A stretch of DNA of 64,000 nt from Micropterus salmoides (taxonomy: Eukaryota; Chordata; Actinopteri; Centrarchiformes; Centrarchidae), in NCBI RefSeq assembly GCF_014851395.1, contig NW_024041262.1:14653252-14717251 (forward strand). The letters run 5' to 3'. Each line of letters begins with the position of its first letter. The first letter of the stretch is position 1. Both the position numbers and the translations under genes were made by a program. A model generated the notes under the pieces. The model was given only the letters and a program-made list of their open reading frames with translations. It did no database searches and had not been told where the DNA came from. Below are positions 35,906 through 47,860 of this stretch, piece by piece.

Positions 35906-36250
35906 AAAATATTGACAGCATGCTTTATTGCCAACAATTTCTATATATTTCTCTATCATCATGGAACCATGCATAAATTCAGGAGAATCAGTCTTCATCC
36001 AGCCTGTCAATCACTGACCGTCCTGCATTCACTATTCACACACATTCATTCACTGAGCCTAAGTGCTCGAACAGAAACCAACATTCACACTCATTCATAC
36101 ACTGTGTGCCCTTTTTACTATGTGAGATATATATTTTGAGTTAAAACTTTGAAAACCATTAAAATACAGAAATATTTAAAAGTTAATTAATCATAACAGA
36201 TAAGAATGTTTTGCATTGCACTTGATGAAGTTATATATGTTTATGTTTAT

Positions 36251-36574
36251 TGTTATGGGTGTATAACAGGCTGTTGATTTTTGTTCTAGTAATTGTGTAC
36301 TGTGACTTTAAGAGAGGCGTGCTCAGTTTTAGGCTGTTAACTGTTGAACCAGATAGAGAGAAAGAGACTAGCTGTGGGGTCACACAGTTTTTATACTGTG
36401 TCCTGAGTTGTAACTGACATTATCCAGCAGAGAAAATTTGTGGACATGTGTAAAATGTGAATAAAATCTGTGTATTATACCAATTTACATCTGACGTCAA
36501 GTGGATAATTAGAGAACTGCATCGGTTGGGACACGTGTGTGCCATGACGATCAGCTAGGCTGCATTTTGTGGTA
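36251..36574 (+). repeat. BEL/Pao 5' LTR (approximate)
   Basis: Positions 36408-36574 match 41280-41444 (TAACTGACATTATCCAGCAG, TTACATCTGACGTCAAGTGG, GCCATGACGATCAGCTAG), which proves the repeat relation. The start TGTTATGGG at 36251 is a guess from the TG rule. Identity ends at GGTA (36571-36574). A TATA-like motif and a polyadenylation-like AATAAA (about 36461) lie inside. Confidence 0.65.
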
Positions 36575-36903
36575 TAAAACCCTGCTCTGCCTGGTCTACG
36601 CCATTGGATTGGAAAGAAACTTGGAGCCTTTGGACTTTGGAATACCTTTATAGGAGCTAACGTAAGTATATTACAGACCCTCTACCCTAAGTGCCACTAA
36701 CAAGTGGAAAGGGATAATCCTGAACATCAAGGAGTTATGGAGGATGATAAAGAGTCAGCCACAGTGAAAAAACGGTAAGTGAAACCTACAGCCAATAGCT
36801 TCAAGGAAAGTTAAACTGGGTCAGCTTACAGTGAAAAAGAATGAGATGCTTCATTTGATGACGGCAGTTTGGAGGTGGTCAAGACCAAGTTGGTTGTTGG
36901 CTC

Positions 36904-37188
36904 ATGAGCAATGATCAGCAGTCTTGGTTTGAACCAAAGGCAAAGTTATTCAGGGATTTCATTGAACAAGTTGATACATGGCTGAGAGATGTCCATAGAC
37001 GTATGCAGGAAGCAAGGAAAGTCAATGAAAATGTTCTCCCTTCAGACAGCGTATCAGTTGCAGCATCTAGGACATCCAAAATGTCTAATGTAAGTTCTGG
37101 TAATTCCTTAGCATCATCTGCTTCGTCTGCACACTTTAAAGCAGAATTGGAAAAGGCTGTGCTTATGACACAAGCAGCAACACTGTAG
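36904..37188 (+). pseudogene. BEL/Pao gag-like N-terminal remnant
   Basis: A 94-codon ORF with FRDFIEQVDTWLRDVHRRMQ (DUF1759-like character by position), then a Ser-rich stretch and a helical segment. It ends at a TAG; related sequence continues to about 37640 in broken frames. Function in the element would be the structural protein. Confidence 0.55.
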
Positions 37189-37690
37189 CAAAGACAGGTT
37201 TTGGGGGAGCAAAAATCTAAGCTTAGGGCTGAATGGGAAGAGCTTGAGATTCTGACTGCTTTAGCTGCTACATATGCTAAACTGAACGTGGTGCAGAAGT
37301 TTATAGGACATAAACTATAGGATCTCTGTAGCATACGTGAACAAGGCTTTAAGTTGGTCTACAAACAAGGTCGTACGACGGTGAAGCTCTCAATGCACTT
37401 GCCCTCTTCCCCACCAGCTGTAGAAATGCAAAGATAGACTCGGAACATATGGAGTAGTTGGATAATGTGGCCAACATGCTCACCATTGTTAATAAAATTC
37501 CGCATTTGAATGAAAAGTGAAGGATCGTTGCCTTTGATATTTTATCGAAACAAAAATTTAAAGACCTTGTGAAGTTTGTCAACACACAGGCTAAGGTTGC
37601 TCTACACCCATTGTATGGGGAGATAAAGGACGGCAGCAAGGCGCAAGCTAAGTCTCCAGTAAATCTAATGTCAGACAGACGAGTGCTAAG

Positions 37691-37891
37691 ATGATTTTCA
37701 CAACTGCGACATCAGTGAACAACCAAACCGTTGTCAGTGCAGAGCTAAAGCCAAGCAAGAAGAGTCCTAGTTCTGTCAGAGCTTGCACCAAGCCCTGTCT
37801 CTTTTTTCAGGATGAACACAGCATGAACACAGCAAAGACAAGATTAAACCTAAGGAAGAATCACCAGAGGATGGTGAGCAGCAGTCTGTGA
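37691..37891 (+). pseudogene. BEL/Pao zinc-knuckle remnant
   Basis: CTKPCLFFQDEHSMNTAK resembles the CCHC knuckle region that ends BEL Gag, with at least one metal-binding Cys lost. The protease that should follow is absent. Confidence 0.4.
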
Positions 37892-37918
37892 TTAGTGGTT
37901 TATGATACATGTATTTGA

Positions 37919-38671
37919 TTGCAGTGCTTCTTATCAGGGAGCCACACTGAACTCCTTCACACTTCTTCAGGGGCCCGACCTTACCGTACCTTGACTGGGG
38001 TCATAACAAGAGTTTGCCAAGAACCTGTGGCTGCTATGGCTGATGTGGAAGTAATGTTTCACCAGGTGAAGGTCCCACCAGAAGATGTTGACCTGCTTCA
38101 GTTTCTATGGTGGCCCAACAGAGACATCAACAAGGCTCTGGTGGAGTACAGGATGATTGTTCACCTCTTTGGTGTTACCTTATCACCGAGCTGTGCAAGC
38201 TATGCCCTCAGACGATGTGCTGAAGACAAAAGGGACCTGTTTGATGCCGCAGTACTCAACATGGTATTGCACAACTTCTATGTTGATGATTTCCTTAAGT
38301 CAGTCAGCTCAGATGAAGAGGCTGTGTTGCTTTGCCACAATTTGAAGGCTATCTGTCAAAGAGGGGGATTCACTTTAACAAAGTGGATTAGTAACAGTCG
38401 AGTGGTGCTGGCAGCCATACCTGAGAAGGAAAAGGTGAAAGAAGTAAAAGACCTGCTTGAATCTGGATCAAGATGCACTCCCCTGGAGAACGCATTGGGA
38501 GTACAATGGTGTGTCAAGTCTGACCACTTTAAGTTCAGACTTGTCATACAAGACAAACCTCCCACCAGAAGAAACATCCTCTCCATGGTGAGTTCCATTT
38601 ACAATCCATTGGGAATCTTGGCACCAGTGGTTCTCACAGCAAAAAAGATCTTGAAAACTCTGCAGGCTTAG
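37919..38671 (+). pseudogene. BEL/Pao reverse transcriptase remnant
   Basis: This is the longest intact stretch of the element. MADVEVMFHQVKVPPEDVD holds the first catalytic Asp (D42 of this frame), and HNFYVDDFLKS holds the YVDD box (residues 121-124). GVQWC and SMVSSIYNPLGILAPVV follow, as in Pao-type RTs. The fingers region before it is deleted or frame-shifted. The frame ends at a TAG in what would be the connection domain. Confidence 0.85.
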
Positions 38672-38687
38672 GCTCAGCTGGGATGAC

Positions 38688-38912
38688 ATGGTTCCAAATC
38701 ATCTTGCACAGCGGTGGTTTGATTGGTTGAAGGATCTGCAGCTGCTCAGTAAATTTGGAGTTGACCGCTGTTTCAAGCCAGCACATTTTGGAGAACACAC
38801 GTTTGCTCAGTTGCTTCACTTCTGTGATGCTAGTGAAGAGGGATATGGCACAGTGACCTACTTAATCCAGCAGAATAACAGCAATCAAGTCCATTGTGCC
38901 TTTGTCATGTGA
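38688..38912 (+). pseudogene. BEL/Pao RNase H remnant
   Basis: Reading continues in another frame with LLHFCDASEEGYGTVTYL, matching the first Asp motif of the Pao RNase H. A TGA follows CAFVM. Further RNase H-like sequence to about 39300 is broken. Confidence 0.7.
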
Positions 38913-39443
38913 AAGGCAAGAGTTGCCCCCCTCAAACATACCACCATCCCACCATTGGAATTAACAGCGGCAACTATTGCAGGATGCATGGACAGGATGT
39001 TGAGGAGAATACTGGAGCTTCAGCTTGTGGACTCAGTGTTCAAATACATTAACAATGAGATGACAAGTTCCACACATTCGTAGCCAATAGAGTATCTGAG
39101 ATTCTGAAAATATCCACAGTATCTCAATGGAGGCATGTCACCACACACTTAAATACTGCTGACCACGCATCAAGAGGACAGAAGGTGGACTCCTTTGTGC
39201 AAAACAAGGCCTGGATCTCTGGACCAGACTTTCTCACCAGTTCAGCTGACAGCTGGTGAGATGGATGCAATGCAGCAACTGATAGGGCACTACTCTTCAT
39301 GGACACGTCTCAAGAAAGCAGTGGCATGGATCCTTAAGGTAAAGGACACATTGCTGTGCATGGCTAAAAAGAGAAGGGAGTAGAGTGCAGGTATTGCACT
39401 GTCTGATGCTGACGAGAATCAACAAAGACAACAGCTTCACAAG

Positions 39444-40420
39444 ATGATGGCGAGCTACAAAAAACGCCTCAGCAAAAGAACTCTCACAGTGGATGATCAG
39501 AAAGAAGCCGAGCTGGAGATTATACGCCACTGCCAGAGGACGAAATTCCAAGAGGAAATCAATGCTCTAACAAAGGATGAGCCTGTCAAACGGAGCACCC
39601 ATGTGTGTAAGCTTAACCCGGTTCTTCAAGATGGAATCAGCCATGCCAGAAGAATCCAAACACCCATCCAAACCGAGATCCACAAGGAAGTAGGTCATAG
39701 TGGGCGCAACCATGTTCTATCCAAGTTGCGTCTAAAATACTGCATCCCCAGAGCCAGTGCAACAATCAGAAGAGTCCTGTCCAAGTGCCATGCATGTCGG
39801 CGACTACAGGGTGTCGCTGGACGACAACAGATGGCAGACCTACCACTGAACAGAATCTTACCAGATGAACCACCCTTCATTAGAACTAGAGTGGACTATT
39901 TCAGTCCATTCAGAGTCAATCGTAGAAGAACTACTGTGAAGAGATATCATTTCATCTTCACCTGCTTAGCCATTCAAGCTGTCCACTCAGAGGTAGCAGC
40001 ATGCCTGGGCACAGACTCCTTCATTAACGCTGTTCGCTGATTCATCACAATAGGAGGTCAGGTTATTGAGCTGCATTCTTACAATGGGATCTATTTTGTT
40101 GGAGCAGAGCAAGAGCTAAAGAAAGCTATCTGAGAGTGGAACACCAAACCAAGATAGAGGAGACTTTGCTTCAATAAGGCATTAAGTGGATGTTCAACCC
40201 CTCAACTGCCTCGCACCATGGAGGAGTATGGAATTGTTTAATTAGGTCCATCAGAAAAATTCTCAATGACACCATAAGGACTCAGAGTCTGGATGAGGAA
40301 AACCTTCAGACATTTCTTTGTGAAACTGAGGCCATCATTAACAGTCGACCCATTACAACACCCTCCCGTGACCGACTTGGAGACGCTCACTCCAAATCAC
40401 CTCCTTGTATTGAGGACTAA
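39444..40420 (+). pseudogene. BEL/Pao integrase remnant
   Basis: The part 39444-40040 has an HHCC zinc-binding pattern (GHSGRNH ... CHACRR) followed by RVDYFSPFRVNR with the first core Asp. The second core motif reads SYNGIYFVGA, with Tyr where Asp is expected. After a frameshift, 40190-40420 reads SHHGGVWNCLIRSIRKIL, with Asn in place of the catalytic Glu, then ETEAIINSRPI. Two of the three DDE residues are thus lost. Confidence 0.85.
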
Positions 40421-40799
40421 ACCATCTCTACTTCCAGGACTTTTCCAGTAAGATGAGCTATACGCACACCGAAGATGGAGGCAGGTCCAGTATATGGCGG
40501 ATCTCTTTTGAAAACAGTGGATGAGAGAGTATTTGCCAGAGCTTCAACTACGCCAGAAGTGGTCTCAGATGTCACGAAACTTTGTGCCTAGGGACATTGA
40601 TTTGCTTGTTGACAAAACTGCACCGAGAAATTCATGGGTCATGGGCAAGGTTATCTAGACTGTACCAGATGAACACAGACTTGTCCCTTCGGGTTCGTGT
40701 GAAGACCATAAACAGTGAACTAGATAGACCCCTCACAAAGGTCTGTCTTTTTCTAGAATCAATATGAGGCAGTGGTAAAGACTGTCTCCTATAGTATGT

Positions 40800-41279
40800 C
40801 AAGTATTAATGACCTCTGACATAAAAAAAAGAACCCCGACCTTGAACCAGAAGACCAGGGTTTGTGTCCCGTGTGAAACAAAAAGTCAACATTAAGTATT
40901 TGTATTTAGGCAAGTTATGTAAATTGACGTAAGTGATGTACGTAGTTATTTTAACCCAAACCATGATCTTTTCCTAACCTTAACTTTAAGTAGTTTTGTT
41001 GCCTAAACCCAACCAAGTACTTTCTGTGCCTAAACCTAACCAAACTCCAAAGTTTCACGACTTTAATAACACGCCATTTCAAAATAACGTCTAACCGGAC
41101 GTTGCATATTTATTGTTGCTAACTTTACAGGAACTTGTATGCTAAGCGTTGCTAACCTGACCACGGAGCCCTAAACGTCAATAAATGACACAAAAGTCTA
41201 CCCAGGTCGTTAAAAGGCGACCCCAAAAGGCCTTGACCAAGCGTCAATATGTGACGAGGCAGGAGTGAGAACGTGTTGT
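40800..41279. repeat. Dispersed percomorph-type repeat replacing part of the BEL 3' LTR
   Basis: Contains ACCAGGGTTTGTGTCCCGTG and CCATGATCTTTTCCTAACCT, which I recall from many percomorph genomes. It occupies the place where the first half of the 3' LTR should be. No clear TSD was seen, so insertion versus rearrangement is open. Confidence 0.5.
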
Positions 41280-41444
41280 TGTTTAACTGACATTATCCAG
41301 CAGAGGAAATTTGTGGACACATCTGTGTATTTGACCAACTTACATCTGACGTCAAGTGGATAATTACAGAACTGCATCGGATTCTGATTCTGATTCTGGG
41401 ACATGTGTATGCCATGACGATCAGCTAGATTGCCTTTTGCGGTA
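41280..41444 (+). repeat. BEL/Pao 3' LTR fragment
   Basis: Matches 36408-36574 with small differences, including loss of about 10 bp after ATTTGTGGACA and gain of a short ATTCTG triplication near 41383-41397. Confidence 0.8.
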
Positions 41445-42567
41445 ACAGATGATGTAGCAGCCCTAATGACCCACTTTTGTATAGTGTTCCACAATATGAC
41501 ATCTCTTTATTTGCCCTTAGTTCATCTCTAATTTCTATCTCTACATTTTCCCCAAGTCCCTCTACTCTCAGACTGAGAGGGTTAATCAGGAGATACCACG
41601 TTGCATTGCCTGACTGCATCTAATCTAACCACTTAGGAATCCAAGCACTTGTGGGATCAATGAGCTTGCAAATACGCCACAGGTCTTGTTCACAATAAAG
41701 TCTTCATTTGAATGTCAGATGGGTTACCTGTTAAAGCAGAACCTAGATGTGTGGTTCCCTGCTGCAAAGGAGAGCAGAGGATCTTGTTAGGCAATATGTC
41801 TACTTCTGAAGAAAATCAGAGCTGCCCTATTGAATGCCAGATCCACACATTTCTGGCTGACTAAACAGTGAAACAGGCCAGATCATTATTATAATGCAAT
41901 GTACTGAAAACAACAGTGAACGAGTAAGATCTGGCTCCTCTTCCTGGACTTTGGTTCTTCAGTGATGATCTTTGGGATGATCTTGGGTAGACTGACATAG
42001 ATGGAATCATCATAACCAAAGACATCACTCCTTTTTTGGGGGACAATTTGTGGCTTATCTCATAATTCAAACAAAAAAATTTCTTCTTTCAATAAGTTTT
42101 TTTTTATAACAGAAGATCTTAAAAGTAAAACAAATCAGACCTTAGGTTTTTCATGTTACCAAATGTCAAAAAAGATCTCTGCTAAACAAGCCTCAGGCGA
42201 ACTCCTGAACCCTGCTTCATCACAGAACTACATGTGTAAAAACACTTTTTTTTCACAGGTCAGAGTGACTTGCATTAGAAATACAAATTTACAAGTAAAT
42301 ATTTTCTACTTCTGCTTTTGCGAGTTTGATACATACCAGGTCTGTTCTAGTATGTACTGCATCCAGGAAACAGCCATACAACAACCTTCTCTGACCTACC
42401 CATCATTTATACCTTACCAAACAAAATTCCAGCCATATACATGGCGTCATATACAACTTTAAAAAGTAAAATACTGTGTGAGAAAGTTTAGCTTGCCTTA
42501 AGCAGTACAGGTGGTGACTGACACATTTTCCCCTCGGGGCTACCAGCTCTCGCACATACTTACTTCC
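41445..42567. other. Intergenic sequence, no gene seen
   Basis: No element or exon recognised. Confidence 0.5.
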
Positions 42568-42575
42568 CTCTATAC
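42568..42575. repeat. Target-site duplication of hAT element 2 (left)
   Basis: CTCTATAC, repeated exactly at 43753-43760. Confidence 0.9.
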
Positions 42576-43752
42576 CAGAGGTCACTATTAGGCGGACCGC
42601 GGTCCGGATCCAGACCCAGCTGCTGTCCTCTCCGGACCTCTGACCTACAGCTGATTTATTATTGAGACTTAAGTGCAATTTATACTTCTGCATCAAATCG
42701 ACAGCGTAGCCTCTGCGTAGCCCCCTACCCTACGCCATCGCCTACGGCGTAGCCTGATGTGCACCTCCTCAAAAATGTAACTACACATCGAGGCGACGTG
42801 GACCGTAAGCTCTGTGACTGGTCGGCTGGGTAGCCTCGCAATGCCTCTGAGCCGAAAGGAAGTGCCCGTGCATATACGTAACTTTTATTAGCGGCCAAAG
42901 CGGTGGCTATAACACGGTGGATCAATATATTTGACACAACCCGAGCGAAATGATTCGTTTCACTATCAGAATGTGATCCATCCGGTTGATAACATTTGAA
43001 AAGTCTACACCAGCCGCACATTTACAATTTTACCCCCATTCACGTTAGCAGAGGACTAAACCGGAAGTTAGCCTGCTCACACAGTGGACGCTGTAGCGCT
43101 ACTGCTGACTGACGTTTGGGGGTGTAATTGCAGATTGACGGATGCACAAGTAGGGTCTATGTGCATAGCCTATGGTGTAGCTACGCACGTAGACCCTACG
43201 CAGGAGTATAAATCAAGCTTTACTACCTCGTGACGGAGTGTTTCTATTTTAACCCACGCAGCATTTCTAGCATTTATTGTACTGGTTTAGCGGACCAGCA
43301 ACTCACAGACCAATTAGACTAGAGCTCACATTTCTCACTGAACAAGAGAAAGTAGGAAAGTGGTAGTTCTATAAGAGGGAATGAAAGAGAAGAGGAGGCA
43401 TTACAGCTGTTCATTTGTTAAGATGTGTTGAGTGTTTATTATAAAATTGGGTAAGACTGCACTTCATCACTTCAAGCTACACTTTTTATTTTATTTTTTC
43501 TAAAAATTAGGCACTTTATTTTAGTTTACTTAAATTTAGAATTTATTATTTATTATCCCTCCAGTATGATGTGTAAACTGACTGAAATATTATTTGATTT
43601 GACAGTCCGTTGTTGACTAAAAACATATGTTGATACAGCTATACGTTATAGTACTGAATGATAACGCAAGTTAGTCATTTTGATGTTCCGGACCTTTGCT
43701 TTGGGAAATTTTCTCTAACTGGACCTCTTTGAATTCTAATTGAATACCCCTG
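42576..43752. mobile_element. Non-autonomous hAT element 2
   Basis: Begins CAGAGGTCACTATTAGGCGG and ends AATTGAATACCCCTG, with an 8-bp duplication on either side. GGACCGCGGTCCGGATCC near the left and TTCCGGACC...CTAACTGGACCTC near the right end are typical of a fish hAT family I recall. No transposase ORF is present. About 550 bp of it is a nested Harbinger-like insertion. Confidence 0.88.
42672..43219. mobile_element. PIF/Harbinger-like MITE nested in hAT element 2
   Basis: Terminal inverted repeats AGTGCAATTTATACTTCTGC (left) and the complement of 43200-43219 agree at 16 of 20 positions. TTA flanks both ends (42669-42671, 43220-43222), as expected for PIF/Harbinger. The interior is rich in CTACGC/GCGTAG motifs. 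The minus-strand ORF at 42725-43021 shows no recognisable domain. Confidence 0.75.
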
Positions 43753-43760
43753 CTCTATAC
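43753..43760. repeat. Target-site duplication of hAT element 2 (right)
   Basis: CTCTATAC, identical to 42568-42575. Confidence 0.9.
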
Positions 43761-45986
43761 TTACAGTAAATGCAGAACTGCAGCCCCTACGCCAAAGAAT
43801 CCTAAAGAGACCACTTGCAACTGTTGGAGACACATTTGTTTTATTTACCAGAATCACACGTACTTGCTAGCCTATTAGCCTGTGGATAATATTCCTGGCC
43901 GCCTTAGGAGTTTGGCGAGAGTTTGGTTGATAGTTACACAATTTTTAGTGCCTGTTAGTGTTTTTGATTTTTGATTTAAATGCCTTTATTGTCTCCAGGT
44001 CAGATCCTATTCCTGCTGCTGTCATGATACAAGTTACTACAATAGGTTTTGGTTTTGCTTATTTACTGTAAATATAATACAGACCTTTTCATACACACAG
44101 TTATCATAGTAAGTTATGTAAGTATAACTCTTGATTTCATAAGTTTTCAGCTTTATGTAGCATTCAGCTTAATCTTTTGGGTAGACAATGAAGCATATAC
44201 ATGTTTGTGTGCCCTTCAACACCCAATACTCAAAAACGCGAAATACTCAATACATTTGGGGTACACCAAAGCAACATAACACTCGAACTTCCTCTGACTA
44301 ACTTTTGTTTATTGTGTATAAACAGCAGAACTACCCACTTTTTCTTTGTGTTCTTAGTACACTTTATCACTGGTTTTATGTATCAATTTGCCCATAAAAA
44401 ACCTGATTGGAAATTTAGAAAAAAGTCGGAATATCACAAAAAAGACTTGCTTGGCTGAGGTAGAAAGGTTGGTGTATGGATAACAGCAAAATGCGACAGA
44501 CAAACAGACGTAGCCAATAGTTGATGACATACATGAAGCATGTGACTCAAATGTCCACTGAAGCTTCGGCTCCATTGGAGAGGCAAAAAATGTCAGTAGA
44601 CAAAAATATTAGATATGTATGGAGTGATGAGGAGACTGTAACATTCCTCAATTTTGAATGAATTCTAAAAACTTTTTATAATGTCATCTTTTGTGCCCTC
44701 TTCTTCTGTAATGGTTTAATTGCACCTGAATTAGTAGAGAATTAGTGCCACCATCTGTTTATCACAAGGCGGCCAATGGTAGTGGATAGCTAAGCACAAG
44801 AATTAACATTTTCATTCATCAATTTTCTGGAAATTCTGTTTAATATTTAATATCTGGATGGAATGACTATTGCCATCTTTATTTGCTCATGTAAGTCTAA
44901 GTGGAAGGCCAAGGGGGAAAATGCAGCTGCACCTACCAGAGAGCAAAAAAGCACAATGCAGAGTGCTGTCCATGGTGCTGATTCTTGAGCAAATAAATCT
45001 GATGAGGATGTCCTAGCCACTCAACAGGTTTGCTACCTATTGTAACTTGTCCATTCCTAAAGCATTATGATTTTTGTTCATATCTCCTGAATTACAATAG
45101 ATAGAAACTTAATTGTTGCCTGAATGTCGTGGTCCAATACATGTATCCATACAGGTTCAGTTGATTGTGTTATTCACACTAAAACTTTTAATTTCCTATT
45201 TGACTCATGGCCTAACTCCACCAATTTTCATTGGAATTTTCTAAATATATTTTGAGACATCCTATGAGCTATCAGACTAATGAATAAGATGAAAACATAA
45301 CCTCTTAGGCAGACATAATGATGTTCAAAATAATGACCTGTGCCCAACAGAAGGACAGGAAGCAGAAACCACAAGCAAATGCTCTAGTTATTTCAGCAAA
45401 GGTGCTTCACGATTCTTTCCTCCAAAGCAAAAATGAGAGGTTAAGGAAATAGAAAAGAAAATTACCATCCATCACATAATTCATGCCAATTCATAATCTT
45501 CAGTGAGTAAATGACTAGCAAAAGTCATTCCTAATAAATACATCCTTAAGATAATATACACCCTCAAGTAATATTTTTCTTAATTACCCTAATTATATTG
45601 CATTTTAATGATGCATGACCGTTTTCATATAGTGATTAAAAACAACATCATCATTCAACCATAATAACAATAGTATCGCTTAAGGCATCAGTTTTTTAGA
45701 AATGCATTTTAAAAAGTAAGTCTGGAGCCATCTTACCATAGAAATGCAGAAGGCGGACAATATTATAGATGCAGCAGTAATTAAATCATCAATCCCCAAC
45801 TAGAAACATCACGGAAATTAACCATGTCTATTCCATACTGTTGAGGGAGCCAAGTCATAAGCTTACAAATGGGATCAGCTGTTCTCAGCTGTTGTTGCCA
45901 AAAGCAGTGGACCTCCAACATGGCCGCCAGAGGGCCCATTGCATCCTCAATTTATGAGGCTTCTTATCCACTCCTGAGCGGGGAAA
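43761..45986. other. Intergenic sequence, little recognised
   Basis: A short plus-strand reading at about 44605-44655 (RYVWSDEETVTFLNFE) recalls the start of a Myb/SANT-like domain, but a stop follows. Nothing else was identified. Confidence 0.4.
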
Positions 45987-46002
45987 GGGGGGGGGGGGGG
46001 GG
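45987..46002 (+). repeat. Poly-G run (G16)
   Basis: Sixteen consecutive G residues, likely length-variable and assembly-sensitive. Confidence 0.95.
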
Positions 46003-47339
46003 ATGATTTGGTAACTCCAGCTGGGGACAATGTCACATATGCACTCCAACCTATTCTTTTCAATTTGCCTGTGTCAACTGTGATATGTTTTGGCCATATT
46101 GAAATTCAACTCTGCCTACAGAGCAGCTATTTGTTGCTTACCAAAGAGAATGGATCTTTATTCAAGTTGGGCATGCCTGTTTTTCCAGCAGCAAAGACTG
46201 AATAGACTCACAATGGGTATTTTTCACCAAGGTGTTTAACCATTGTACCATTGTTAATGTTAATTCATACCCATTCACAACACACACCCACAAAAATAAT
46301 GACAACATGTAATTAAAATTTCATTTGTAAATACAGACCACTGATGTCTCATTTACACAGAATTTTGAGGACAAAATATTAGCTTTTTTGTGCACTGTTT
46401 ATTTAAAAAATGCACATGCTTTTGCTATTTCTCAAAGTCATGCTTGGCTTTGTCTGAATAAATAGTCAATGTCAAACAAGACAGAATTCAGGTACGGTGG
46501 AGTGAACAACCATTATTTTTTAAAGCCAGTTTAAGTATCTCTCACATCTGTGATGTTCATCGCATTGTCCTTTACACATCATTCGTTTTCCTTAATGCCT
46601 TAAACAGTCAATACTCAAACTCCCTTTACTTGATTAGTCACCAGTTTCCCACCAACAAACACTAAGCTGATGTCCAATGATTTATTGATGAGAGCTCTAT
46701 CTAGTACTATTTTGTGTCTTACTCAAAGGGTTATCCTGTCTTTGGGGAGCATAATCACTGGACGGTAAAACTCTGTTAAACTATGAAACAACTATATTTC
46801 CTAGAAGTAGTATTAGCCTCTGTCCTCTGATGTTTTCCTACTGCCTTTATCTTACCCCATGTTTAATGGAAAGAGCAATTTCTAACACAATATTTTACTC
46901 TGATACCGAAGGGGCTTTAAATCGGATCTTTCCACATCTCCTGAGTCACAGTTACAAAGAAATACCAATGTTAAAAAGTGACTTTGGCTGAGGTTTGTGT
47001 GAGACATTTCACCTTTTTGGAATAAGAAACAGAAAGCAAAAATGCAATTTAATATGTTATTTGAATATAGTAGATAACCAATGAAAAAAACGGATTTACT
47101 GTTGAAAGCGCAACATTAAATCTTAAATATGTTTAGAATATTTTCCTTTTTCCTGTGTGTGTGTATGTGTTCCATGGATTTCTTTTAAATTGGGTAGAGG
47201 AAGTAGCCCTCTGACCAGTGTCAAATCGTGGGGACATAATGAGTAAAAAAACATAGGATGGAGGGGTGCTGCATATAACTAGTTTATAATAGTGTTTCAA
47301 ATGTTATGTTTGATGCGGTTTGGTCCAATTGTGGACAGA

Positions 47340-47860
47340 TTGGATGACGTTCCATCAGAGACTCAAAGAGCTTAACATTCCCATAAAGAAAATATATGGT
47401 CTGCCTGTCTGGCCAATCAAGGTTTAAGGAAGGTATTTGGTCATAAACCAAAGTATTAGATATTTTAATGCTTTGACCTGATGATGGCGCTATGTAAAAT
47501 TTAAAAAGTTAATACAATTCATTCTGTGGGAAACATGAAGGTCTGCCAAATTTTATGGAAATCCATCCAATAGCTGTCATGTGGATTTCTCTTAAACCTC
47601 AAATATTAACCTCATGCTGGAAAAGAGAAAAGAGAAAAAAGTCAGGAGATCACCAAAGTCCTAAGGATTTCTCTCTGGGGACAATGAATTTCTATACAAA
47701 CATTTGTAACAATCCATGTAGTCAATGTTTCACACGATAAGAGAAAACTTCACTGGGTCACTAGAATTCATGCTTTGGGGACCATGGATGTTTGTACAAA
47801 TATCATATTTCAGTCTGGGCCAACATGGTGAACTGACCAACTGACCAAATTTATACAAGT
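47340..47860 (+). repeat. Dispersed percomorph-type repeat
   Basis: ATGGAAATCCATCCAATAGC, GATCACCAAAGTCCTAAGGA and ATTTCAGTCTGGGCCAACAT match, from memory, a high-copy repeat of percomorph fishes that itself contains internal duplications. The class is not assigned. Confidence 0.6.

Larger units (their letters stand above)
36251..41444 (+). mobile_element. BEL/Pao LTR retrotransposon, decayed
   Basis: In order there are a 5' LTR, a short gag-like ORF, a zinc-knuckle-like remnant, Pao-type reverse transcriptase, RNase H, integrase in several frames, and a partial 3' LTR. BEL/Pao elements are common in fish. The protease and the N-terminal part of RT are missing between about 37890 and 37930, stops and frameshifts separate the domains, and catalytic integrase residues are changed. 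The element cannot move by itself. The exact left end is uncertain. Confidence 0.9.

Noticed and set aside
36904..40420. Domesticated BEL-derived host gene
   Set aside because: Frameshifts, stops and lost catalytic residues, together with recognisable LTRs, indicate a decayed element rather than a conserved gene.
42725..43021. 98-codon minus-strand ORF as a transposase or Myb-like gene
   Set aside because: Lies wholly in the Harbinger-like MITE, has no recognisable domain, and matches the CTACGC-rich repeat structure.
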